A DNA stretch of 6,542 nt from Planctomycetes bacterium RIFOXYC2_FULL_41_27 (GTDB taxonomy: Bacteria; Planctomycetota; Brocadiia; Brocadiales; Brocadiaceae). The DNA lies in contig MHZD01000252.1 of NCBI GenBank assembly GCA_001828645.1, positions 1 through 6,542 of the forward strand. The letters run 5' to 3'. The notes beneath the pieces are model-generated. The model saw only the letters and a program-made list of their open reading frames with translations. It was not told the origin of the DNA and searched no databases. Shown in pieces: positions 1-5,266 of the stretch. A program made the position numbers and the translations under genes. Numbering within the stretch: the first letter of the stretch is position 1; each line of letters starts with the position of its first letter.

Positions 1-84
1 AAAATACCCTGCCAGGCTCAGACATCCGGATAAAAGAACGACGTAGCTGATAAAAATCTTCCAAAATAATTTATTTTTGAACAT
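1..84 (-). CDS. Membrane protein N-terminus, probable sensor histidine kinase (partial)
   Basis: Only the first 28 codons are visible; the frame is open to the left edge. The peptide starts MFKNKLFWKIFISYVV and continues with a hydrophobic run (IFISYVVLLSGCLSLAGYF), preceded by three lysines. That is the pattern of an inner-membrane anchor with a cytoplasmic N-terminus. No kinase motif is inside the window. The call rests on position: the start codon lies 6 bases after the stop of a PhoB-type response regulator on the same strand, the classic regulator-then-PhoR-like-kinase order. On the minus strand an AAGGA motif overlaps the regulator's stop region, about 10 bases before the ATG. An in-frame GTG at 85-87 directly precedes the ATG and would have tighter spacing to this motif, so either may be used. 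The SGC tripeptide recalls a lipobox, but a kinase membrane segment fits the context better. Confidence 0.65.
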   Translation of the reverse strand, partial: MFKNKLFWKIFISYVVLLSGCLSLAGYF

Positions 85-90
85 CACGAG

Positions 91-774
91 TTATTCCTTA
101 AATTTATAGCCGATCCCACGGATCGTAACTATACGGTTCGAGTAGGCTTTTAACTTTTTCCTCAGTGAAGCAATATGCACATCCACAGTCCGGTCAATGA
201 CAAATGTTTCAGCCCCTGAAACTGCATCAAGCAGTTGATCCCTTGTAAAAACGCGTCCCGGCTTGCTGGCGAGTTGGTGAAGAAGCTTGAATTCTGTAAG
301 GGTCAGTTGAATGGGTTCATTCTTTATAGTTACCTCATGTTTATACAAATCGATTGTAAGGGTGTCTATTTTAATATAATCTTTTGTTGCCGAAGAAACT
401 TTTGACCGCCTGAGCACCGCCTGTACGCGTGCGACGAGTTCTTTTGGGCTAAAGGGTTTTGTCACGTAATCGTCAGCGCCCAGTTTCAAACCCAGGGTTA
501 TATCCACTTCCTCCCCCCTTGCAGTCAACATGACGATGGCAGTGTTAGCAAGTTCCGGATCTGCCCTTAATTTTTTGCATACTTCGAGACCATCAATGCC
601 GGGCAGCATAAGGTCTAATATGACAAGTTCCGGACGTTCTTTTCTTGCCAGAAACAACGCATCTTCGCCATTATAAGCGGTTACTACCTTATATCCATCC
701 TTTTCGAGGTTGTACCTTACTAATTTTACAAGGTCTTGTTCATCATCTACAACAAGGATTTTTTCTTTTGACAT
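91..774 (-). CDS. PhoB/OmpR-family response regulator
   Basis: A 227-residue two-component transcription factor of normal family length. The receiver domain covers about residues 4-118 and has all the expected residues: the acidic pair D10/D11, phospho-acceptor D54 in ILDLMLPGIDG, T84 in MLTAR, and K106 in the KPFSPKEL motif. A winged-helix DNA-binding domain (about 130-226) carries the typical RVFTRDQLLDAV, DRTVDVHIASLRKKL and IRGIGYKF segments. Phosphorylation by a partner kinase should promote dimerisation and DNA binding. The probable kinase begins 6 bases downstream on the same strand, so the two are almost certainly co-transcribed. The overall layout resembles PhoB (phosphate response), but many paralogues share it, so the stimulus cannot be read from the sequence. 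The ATG has no Shine-Dalgarno sequence in front, and a promoter-like pair predicts a transcript beginning at or next to the start codon. Confidence 0.95.
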   Translation of the reverse strand: MSKEKILVVDDEQDLVKLVRYNLEKDGYKVVTAYNGEDALFLARKERPELVILDLMLPGIDGLEVCKKLRADPELANTAIVMLTARGEEVDITLGLKLGADDYVTKPFSPKELVARVQAVLRRSKVSSATKDYIKIDTLTIDLYKHEVTIKNEPIQLTLTEFKLLHQLASKPGRVFTRDQLLDAVSGAETFVIDRTVDVHIASLRKKLKAYSNRIVTIRGIGYKFKE

Positions 775-780
775 AAAATT

Positions 781-809
781 AGTGTATTTTATTTATATAA
801 AATTGTAAA
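781..809 (-). promoter_or_regulatory. Candidate sigma70-type promoter for the response regulator
   Basis: Reading the minus strand, TTTACA (804-809) and TACACT (781-786) are separated by 17 bases, matching 5/6 and 4/6 of the consensus. A start about 7 bases past the -10 box falls at about 774, the A of the regulator's ATG. That would give a leaderless mRNA, in keeping with the absent Shine-Dalgarno sequence. The surrounding DNA is very AT-rich, so chance matches are likely. Confidence 0.35.
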
Positions 810-978
810 CATATTGTTTTTAAATAACCAGTTGGTCTTTAGACTTTTAAGGAGACGTTCTTTAATTCCTATTAACGTTAAACCTACCCCTTCTCCTGTT
901 TCTTCAACGTATTATTTTGAATAACTTAAAAAAATAAATTGATTGAGTTTTACCTATACACGCTATAATCTCAATTTT

Positions 979-1543
979 TTACATTGTTTTAAAGGATGAA
1001 ATTGTTTTCCCTGTGTATGAAATGTCCGTAATGAGCTTTTCAATATTTCCACCCGGTAAGGCATAGGCGACAAATATTTCATCTGCCAGTCCTGCCATTA
1101 AACGGTTCCTCTGGTTGGCGGTTTCTCTGGTAACTCGTTTAACTTTTTCGTCAAATGGTGTAACGATCAACAATCTTTTTTTGTCTAAGGAGCCCTTTAA
1201 TTCTGGTTCTAGTCTCTTTTTAAGACCTCGTGCCAGTACAAGTATGATGGGCTATTTACCTTTGAGCAGGTAATGCAGCAAATCTTTTTCTATTTTGGAA
1301 TGGAAACCTGATATGACAAAAACACCTTTTTCTCTTTGTTCAATTGCCCAGTCATACGATTTGAGGATTATATCTGCAGGATATTTGCGAGAACACAAAA
1401 AAACGATTTTGTAATTTATAAGTAATTGTTTATTTCCTACATAATTCAGTCTTTCTGAGTATTACATCAACATTTTCTTTTATAACCTTCATTCCGTTTA
1501 AAAACTTAATAAGCGCCTGAGTATTAATGACATATTTGTTCAT
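979..1543 (-). pseudogene. Decayed DprA/Smf-like Rossmann-fold protein (frameshift plus amber stop)
   Basis: Conceptual repair gives a protein of about 187 residues. The first frame starts at the ATG of 1541-1543 (MNKYVINTQALIKFLNG) and ends at a TAA at 1430-1432. The conserved part continues in another frame, open from 1461, as YSERLNYVGNKQLL, NYKIVFLCSRKYPADIILKS and GVFVISGFHSKIEKDLLHYL. It then meets an in-frame TAG at 1252-1254, where homologues probably read CAG. It resumes with PIILVLARGL, TPFDEKVKRVTRETANQRNR and LMAGLADEIFVAYALPGGN, ending at TAA 979-981. The 'RNR..AGLAD..F.A.A.PGG' core is the DprA/Smf (DNA-processing, Rossmann) signature. The short length suggests the stand-alone DprA-like group rather than full competence DprA. 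Both lesions lie in conserved sequence, so the gene is probably dead. The C-terminal 64 codons could still be translated from a TTG at 1171-1173. A sequencing error could explain one lesion but hardly both. Confidence 0.68.
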
Positions 1544-1545
1544 GC

Positions 1546-1705
1546 CTAATCACCGGCTTCATCCGATATATGCCTTTGAGAACCCTGACTAAGTTTCTTC
1601 AACTCTTCTTCCACCTCTGCATAATTGATGTCATAATTTTTAAAGATACCTCCAATTCCCAAATTAATATCATTACCACTCTATTCTATCTAAATATTCA
1701 TTCAT
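1546..1705 (-). pseudogene. Degenerate unidentified small reading frame upstream of the DprA-like remnant
   Basis: An ATG at 1703-1705 opens MNEYLDRIEW and stops at once. A different frame, open from 1680 to a TAG at 1546-1548, reads SGNDINLGIGGIFKNYDINY and then an acidic, probably helical AEVEEELKKL tail ending SDEAGD. Joining the two by one frameshift gives a peptide of about 52 residues. Its stop lies 2 bases before the ATG of the DprA-like remnant, spacing typical of a coupled operon, so the two probably decayed together. I do not recognise the family. The open frame is short enough to be chance, but the protein-like composition and tight spacing argue for a real gene remnant. The start of this locus may have been lost when the palindromic element at 1758-1875 arrived. 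Confidence 0.35.
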
Positions 1706-1757
1706 TATTCAAACAATCTCAATCCTCTGTGTCCAATTCTTTGCCCATACGATATTT

Positions 1758-1875
1758 GTAACAATTCGCCCCCTCCCCTAACCCCTCCCACCAGGGGCAG
1801 GGAATACTATACTCATTGTTCCCTTGTATTCCTCCCCCTTGATGGGGGAGGTTTAGGTGGGGGTGAACTGTTACC
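1758..1875. repeat. MITE/REP-like palindromic element with imperfect terminal inverted repeats
   Basis: The ends are near-perfect inverted repeats: GTAACAATTCGCCCCC on the left and, in reverse complement on the right, GTAACAGTTCACCCCC (14/16 identical). Inside are a 7-bp inverted pair GGAATAC (1801-1807) / GTATTCC (1826-1832) and a perfect 8-bp hairpin CCTCCCCC (1831-1838), loop TTGAT, GGGGGAGG (1844-1851). The whole element could fold as one long imperfect hairpin. It has no coding capacity and lies between the decayed frames and the 3' end of the aminotransferase gene. No clear target-site duplication is visible. The inner hairpin might slow transcription leaving the aminotransferase gene, but no U-tract follows it on that strand. 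Confidence 0.75.
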
Positions 1876-1898
1876 TTTCGGTTTGTATTTTGTCGCTA

Positions 1899-3044
1899 CT
1901 ACTTTTTACCAACCAGCAACGATTGTGCTGTAGAAAGCCCTTTCCCTAACGCTACAGGATATCCAGCTTCATAAAGACCCTTTTCCAAGGCAGCGATGGC
2001 AACAATGATGTCAAAGTCGTTCACATAACCCATATGACCAATCCTGATAATTTTTCCTCTTAATTCATCCTGGCCACCCGTAAAGGTCACCCCTGTTTCA
2101 TCGCGCAGCTTTTTGATAATCTTATCTACATCCACACCTTTGGGCGCCTTAATTGCGGTTAAAACATTGCTTGAATATTCACCGGCAAAGAGTTCCAATC
2201 CCAGCGCCTTTGCGCTTTCCCGCGTTGCATAGGCAAGACGGGCATGTCTCTTCCACACGTTCTCAATCCCTTCCTTTTTGATCATGTCCAGGGCTGTCTT
2301 CATAGCCATAACCAGTGAAACGGCAGGGGTAAAAGGGGTTGTTTTATCCTTTAATCCCTTTCGCATCTTTCTGAAATCCCAATAATATCTGGGTAAATCT
2401 GTCTTTTCAATGACACCCCAGGCGCTGCTGTTCACACAAACAAAGGCCAGACCGGGCGGCATCATGCACCCCTTCTGAGAACCAGTGATTGCAACGTCGA
2501 TATTCCATTCGTCCATCAACAATGGATGGACGCCGATTCCCGTAATGGCATCAACGACGAGTAATGCGCCGTGTTTCTTTACGATGGGGGAAATGGACTT
2601 TATATCATGTACTACACCCGTAGAGGTTTCGCATTGCGTGGTAAATACCACATTAATTCCTGGCGTCTTTTTGAGCGCAGCCTTGATGTCTGCTGGATTT
2701 ACCGCCTTGCCGTTCTCAACATCAATGGTGATGGTTTCAATACCAAAACACTTACATAACTCTGCCCAGCGTTCACCGAATTTTCCGCTAATGACCACGA
2801 GCGCCTTATTCCCTTTAGACAGGACATTTGCAACACATGCCTCCATAGCCCCTGTTCCGGAGGACATGAGGGTAAAGACCTCGCCTGTCTTTGTCTGAAA
2901 CAGATATTTTAAATCCTCGCTCATTTCGTAAAAGATTTGAGAGAACTGCGGCGTCCTGTGATGGATCATTGGCTGTGCCTCGGCCAGTGTGACCTCGGGT
3001 GGCACCATCGTTGGGCCGGGCGTAAATAGATAGTTCTTTTTCAT
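1899..3044 (-). CDS. Class V PLP-dependent aminotransferase (alanine/serine-glyoxylate family)
   Basis: A complete cytosolic enzyme of 381 residues, the usual length for the COG0075 alanine-glyoxylate / serine-pyruvate aminotransferase family. The chosen start is the ATG at 3042-3044, because homologues begin with a short tail before the YLFTPGPT.VPPEV motif. An in-frame ATG 18 bases upstream (3060-3062) has no ribosome binding site, while a weak GGA precedes the chosen one. Visible landmarks, numbered from this start, are the PLP phosphate-binding SSGTGAMEA (62-70), the PLP-ring aspartate D165 in VVDAITGIG, the Schiff-base lysine K191 in TGSQKG, and the substrate-carboxylate arginine R334 in IIRIGHMG. 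The family moves amino groups among alanine, serine, aspartate and glyoxylate or other oxo-acids. The exact substrate cannot be read from sequence, and a role in serine or glycine metabolism is only likely. Relatives are sometimes mislabelled 'soluble hydrogenase 42 kDa subunit'. It appears to be a single-gene unit. Confidence 0.93.
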   Translation of the reverse strand: MKKNYLFTPGPTMVPPEVTLAEAQPMIHHRTPQFSQIFYEMSEDLKYLFQTKTGEVFTLMSSGTGAMEACVANVLSKGNKALVVISGKFGERWAELCKCFGIETITIDVENGKAVNPADIKAALKKTPGINVVFTTQCETSTGVVHDIKSISPIVKKHGALLVVDAITGIGVHPLLMDEWNIDVAITGSQKGCMMPPGLAFVCVNSSAWGVIEKTDLPRYYWDFRKMRKGLKDKTTPFTPAVSLVMAMKTALDMIKKEGIENVWKRHARLAYATRESAKALGLELFAGEYSSNVLTAIKAPKGVDVDKIIKKLRDETGVTFTGGQDELRGKIIRIGHMGYVNDFDIIVAIAALEKGLYEAGYPVALGKGLSTAQSLLVGKK

Positions 3045-3091
3045 GATAGCATTATTCCACATTACAAACTAAACGGATATAAAGAAAAATC

Positions 3092-3119
3092 ATTATATGA
3101 AAATGAGCATGAGAGTCAA
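3092..3119 (-). promoter_or_regulatory. Strong sigma70-type promoter for the aminotransferase gene
   Basis: On the minus strand, TTGACT (3114-3119, 5/6 of consensus) is followed after 16 bases by a perfect TATAAT (3092-3097). Transcription should start near 3085, leaving a leader of about 40 bases before the ATG at 3044, or about 23 before the upstream ATG. Its position directly upstream of the gene and its close match to consensus make this the best promoter in the window. Confidence 0.7.
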
Positions 3120-3285
3120 GAAAGAAAACACGGTTGAAAAGGAGAAATACTGTTTTAGTTTTGCATAAAAACGATCTGCGTGTAAAATAATGTCAAGCCA
3201 TTAATATTTTTGGAAATTATAAGCGATATTAACAATTTGGCCTTTGAAAAATTCTCGTCTAAGTAAAAATTTATCCGCATGAAAA
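3120..3285. other. AT-rich non-coding spacer upstream of the aminotransferase promoter
   Basis: I see no gene here. On the minus strand there is a perfect isolated TTGACA (3191-3196) and an isolated TATAAT (3216-3221), but neither has a partner box at suitable spacing. The stretch ends where the C/G-tract repeats begin. Confidence 0.5.
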
Positions 3286-3515
3286 CCCCCTCACCCAACC
3301 TCTCCAAGGGGAGAGGGATTTTTCCCTCCCTCGATGAGAGGGATTAAGGGAGAGATCTTTTCTCTTTGAGGTAAAGCCCGAAGGGCTGACAGAGTATAGC
3401 CCAGGGCGATAGCCCTGGGATAAGGATTTAATAATATTTTTAGCCCTGAAAGGGCGACACATTATCGTAATGCAATGACATTGCCCACAAGGGGAGAGGG
3501 ATTAAGGGAGGGTGT
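3286..3515. repeat. C/G-tract palindromic repeat split by an inserted segment
   Basis: The left part (3286-3320) runs CCCCCTCACCCAACCTCTCC and folds as CCTCTCC (3299-3305), loop AAGG, GGAGAGG (3310-3316). The right part (3489-3513) continues AAGGGGAGAGGGATTAAGGG. The 15-base string AAGGGGAGAGGGATT occurs at both junctions (3306-3320 and 3489-3503), so removing 3321-3503 restores one uninterrupted element. A further partial copy, GAGAGGGATTAAGGGAG, is at 3336-3352 and is identical to 3494-3510. The inserted segment carries the three-hairpin cluster described separately, and near its end a 13-bp palindrome, GCAATGACATTGC (3472-3484). An open frame crosses this region on the minus strand, but it is a translation of repeat DNA and not a gene. 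Confidence 0.65.
3375..3455. repeat. Cluster of three perfect short hairpins
   Basis: Three uninterrupted hairpins stand in a row. The first is AGCCC-GAA-GGGCT (3375-3387), the second CCCAGGGC-GATA-GCCCTGGG (3400-3419), and the third GCCCT-GAA-AGGGC (3443-3455). The outer two have GAA triloops on 5-bp stems and the middle one has an 8-bp stem. The stems share the AGCCC/GGGCT core. Such units are typical of dispersed intergenic repeats in several bacterial phyla; any role as transcribed RNA is unproven. Confidence 0.6.
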
Positions 3516-3665
3516 TATATTTATTGTATAGGAATTTTCATTTTATGTATACGGATTACAGGGCAGATGAGGTATAAAAATCCCCCTTAAAAAAGGGGGC
3601 AAGGGGGTTGTAAACTTGTCCTCGTGAAAACGGGGAATAACCCCTGAAAAAACACAACCCCCTGG

Positions 3666-3693
3666 ATCGTTCGACTGAGCTCACGACGAAGTC
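3666..3693 (+). repeat. 28-bp dispersed repeat, copy 1
   Basis: A 28-base unit with core TTCGACTGAGCTCACGACGA, containing the 8-bp palindrome TGAGCTCA with partly complementary TTCG/CGAA flanks. It is embedded in the palindromic element 3579-3713, about 30 bases before the nuclease ATG. An exact inverted copy lies at 5154-5181, just past the end of the same gene. Confidence 0.8.
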
Positions 3694-3703
3694 CCCCTTT
3701 GTT

Positions 3704-3711
3704 AAGGGGGA
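3704..3711 (+). promoter_or_regulatory. Repeat-derived ribosome binding site of the nuclease gene
   Basis: AAGGGGGA ends 11 bases before the ATG at 3723 and is the only Shine-Dalgarno-like sequence near it. It is also the terminal arm of the palindromic element and could pair with the preceding CCCCCTTT (3693-3700), which would hide it. It decides the start: the in-frame TTG at 3699 lies inside the repeat, before this site, and has no ribosome binding site of its own. Confidence 0.55.
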
Positions 3712-3722
3712 CTAACTTAAAA

Positions 3723-5114
3723 ATGAACATTACATGTATTGGTGCAGCAAGAACCGTTACAGGTTCCTGTTATCATATCCAGACGGAAGATGCAAATATC
3801 CTTGTCGATTGTGGCGCCTTCCAGGGAACGAAAGACAATGAAAAAAGGAATGGAGAACCGTTTCCATTTCATGCTCCAAAAATTCAATATCTCGTATTAA
3901 CCCACGCCCATATAGACCATTCAGGACTCATTCCAAAACTCGTGAAGGATGGTTTTAAAGGAAAGATACTTGCTACAAGCGCCACTGTGGATTTGTGTGG
4001 TGTCATGCTGCTGGATTCCGCACACATACACGAACGGGATGCCGAATGGGAGAACAAAAGGCGATTAAGGGCTGGAAAGCCGCCTGTGAAGCCGTTGTAT
4101 ACCATCCAGGAGGCTGCGGACAGTCTGGCTTACTTTCAAGGGGTCGTTTATAACAAAAGCATAGATTTGGGGAATGGGATCAGGGTGCGTTTCCAGGATG
4201 CAGGGCACATACTGGGTTCTTCCATAGTTGAGTTATGGGTAAAGGAAGATGAGTATGAAAAGAAGCTGATCTTCTCCGGCGATCTCGGCCAGAAGAATTT
4301 ACCCTTAATTAAAGACCCGACACCTATTGATGAAGGGGATTTTGTATTTGTTGAATCAACGTACGGTAACCGGAAACACAAGGGAATTACAGAAACCATC
4401 GATGAATTTGCCCATGCAATAGCAGAATCTCTTAAAATGGGCGGCAATGTGATTATTCCTGCCTTTGCTGTGGGACGGACGCAGGATATTCTTTATATTT
4501 TGAATCAATTATCCAGGGAGGGGAAATTAGACCATCTTCAGGTCTTTGTGGATAGCCCCATGGCCATGCAGGCTACCCGCATTACGTTAAAACATCCGGA
4601 ATGCCTTGATAAAGAAACCCGGGAACTTATGAAAACCGGACAATTCCCCAGGGGCACGCTTACCTTGAAGTTTACGGAATCGGTTGAAGATTCAATGGCA
4701 ATCAACAGGATTAAGAGTTCGGCTATTATCATATCTGCAAGCGGGATGTGCGAAGCGGGTCGCATTCGGCATCATTTAAAGCATAACCTCTGGCGTTCGG
4801 AATGCAGTGTCATCTTTGTTGGATTCCAGGCACAAGGCACTTTAGGACGTCGTATCATTGAAGGGGTAAAAAAGGTAAAGATATTTGGGGAAGAGATAGC
4901 CGTAAATGCCCGGATTTACACGATCGGCGGTCTTTCAGCCCATGCCGACCGCGATGAGCTGCTGGACTGGCTCGGCAAATTCAAAAAGAAGCCCCGGCGT
5001 GTTTTTGTAATGCACGGTGAAGAAGAAACTGCCCTGAGATTTGCCGAAACTATTCGAGAACAATTGAAACTGGATGCTTATGCACCAGCGATGCTGGAGG
5101 AGATACAAATATAG
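3723..5114 (+). CDS. MBL-fold/beta-CASP RNA-processing nuclease (COG1236, CPSF-like)
   Basis: A complete 463-residue cytosolic protein, close in size to stand-alone bacterial beta-CASP RNases such as Thermus TTHA0252. The metallo-beta-lactamase fold carries zinc-binding motif HAHIDH (H61, H63, D65, H66), H162 in DAGHILGSS and D187 in FSGDLGQ. The beta-CASP insertion shows VESTYGN (acidic residue E211), PAFAVGRTQDILYIL, SASGMCEAGRIRHHL and SAHAD (H407). The C-terminal RNA-specificity region (RMMBL) ends with VFVMHGEEE (H431). All catalytic motifs are intact, so a two-zinc endo- and/or 5'-exoribonuclease activity is expected; RNA substrates are unknown. The start is the ATG at 3723, whose product MNITCIGAARTVTGSCY matches the family N-terminus. 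It stands alone on the plus strand, between an upstream repeat cluster and a convergent protease gene. I found no convincing promoter; transcription may begin upstream of the repeats. Confidence 0.94.
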   Translation: MNITCIGAARTVTGSCYHIQTEDANILVDCGAFQGTKDNEKRNGEPFPFHAPKIQYLVLTHAHIDHSGLIPKLVKDGFKGKILATSATVDLCGVMLLDSAHIHERDAEWENKRRLRAGKPPVKPLYTIQEAADSLAYFQGVVYNKSIDLGNGIRVRFQDAGHILGSSIVELWVKEDEYEKKLIFSGDLGQKNLPLIKDPTPIDEGDFVFVESTYGNRKHKGITETIDEFAHAIAESLKMGGNVIIPAFAVGRTQDILYILNQLSREGKLDHLQVFVDSPMAMQATRITLKHPECLDKETRELMKTGQFPRGTLTLKFTESVEDSMAINRIKSSAIIISASGMCEAGRIRHHLKHNLWRSECSVIFVGFQAQGTLGRRIIEGVKKVKIFGEEIAVNARIYTIGGLSAHADRDELLDWLGKFKKKPRRVFVMHGEEETALRFAETIREQLKLDAYAPAMLEEIQI

Positions 5115-5153
5115 TAAGCAACTTTTTGCATAAATTTCAGATTTACAATTTTA

Positions 5154-5181
5154 GACTTCGTCGTGAGCTCAGTCGAACGAT
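5154..5181 (-). repeat. 28-bp dispersed repeat, copy 2 (inverted)
   Basis: The reverse complement of this unit is identical at all 28 positions to 3666-3693, and the match stops exactly at both ends. It lies 39 bases after the stop of the nuclease gene, so the gene is bracketed by inverted copies. It can fold as an imperfect hairpin (TTCG/CGAA plus the TGAGCTCA core). A T6 run follows at about 5189-5194, but too far from the stem for a standard intrinsic terminator. Confidence 0.8.
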
Positions 5182-5221
5182 TTACGAGTTTTTTCAATCA
5201 CAAATCGTAATTCGTAAATCG
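5178..5221. repeat. Perfect 10-bp inverted repeat between the convergent genes
   Basis: CGATTTACGA (5178-5187) and TCGTAAATCG (5212-5221) are exact inverted copies separated by 24 bases; the interior repeats the AATCGTAA/TTCGTAAATC theme. The left arm shares its first four bases with the 28-bp repeat. Lying between convergent genes, it could act as a weak bidirectional transcription block, but the stem is AT-rich and has no textbook U-tract at its base. Confidence 0.5.
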
Positions 5222-5266
5222 CAAATTTTACAAATAACGTTTAAAAAATAAGAAACAACATATATC

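Larger units (their letters stand above)
3579..3713. repeat. Large palindromic (MITE-like) element abutting the nuclease gene
   Basis: The outer arms are AATCCCCCTTAAAAAAGGGG on the left and, in reverse complement on the right, AGTCCCCCTTAACAAAGGGG; each also folds on itself. Inner arms AGGGGGTTGT (3602-3611) and ACAACCCCCT (3654-3663) pair perfectly over 10 bp. The centre holds CCTCGT-GAAA-ACGGGG (3620-3635), a 6-bp stem with one wobble pair and a GNRA tetraloop. This competes with GGGG-AATAA-CCCC (3632-3644). A 28-bp repeat sits between the inner and outer right arms. The right arm supplies the ribosome binding site of the nuclease gene. If transcribed, the element would form a long structured 5' leader. 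Confidence 0.7.

Noticed and set aside
939..969. Plus-strand TATAAT at 964-969 with TTGA-like sequence upstream
   Set aside because: Spacing is 15 or 19 bases to the possible -35 sites, and it would only transcribe antisense into the decayed gene.
1570..1761. Plus-strand 63-residue open frame
   Set aside because: Antisense to the decayed frames, low-complexity hydrophobic composition, no ribosome binding site and no family features.
1831..1851. Hairpin as an intrinsic terminator for the aminotransferase gene
   Set aside because: The stem is perfect, but no U-tract follows it on the minus strand; it is better explained as part of the palindromic element.
2485..2898. Plus-strand open frame of 137 residues, and another at 2571-2759
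   Set aside because: Both are antisense shadows of the well-supported aminotransferase gene.
3097..3168. Plus-strand 23-codon frame MKMSMRVKKENTVEKEKYCF
   Set aside because: It overlaps the aminotransferase promoter, has no ribosome binding site and is too short to support.
3191..3221. Perfect TTGACA (3191-3196) and TATAAT (3216-3221) on the minus strand
   Set aside because: They are in the wrong order relative to each other and neither has a partner at 15-19 bases; the pair at 3092-3119 is far better.
3271..3462. Minus-strand 63-residue open frame (MCRPFRAKNIIKSLSQG...)
   Set aside because: It is a translation of the hairpin repeat cluster and C/G-tract repeats; such spurious peptides recur wherever the repeats occur.
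3286..3713. CRISPR array
   Set aside because: The repeats are palindromic, of differing sequence and irregularly spaced, with no uniform spacers and no cas genes in the window.
3884..4765. Three minus-strand open frames (3884-4105, 4148-4447, 4538-4765)
   Set aside because: Antisense shadows of the nuclease gene with no protein-like motifs.
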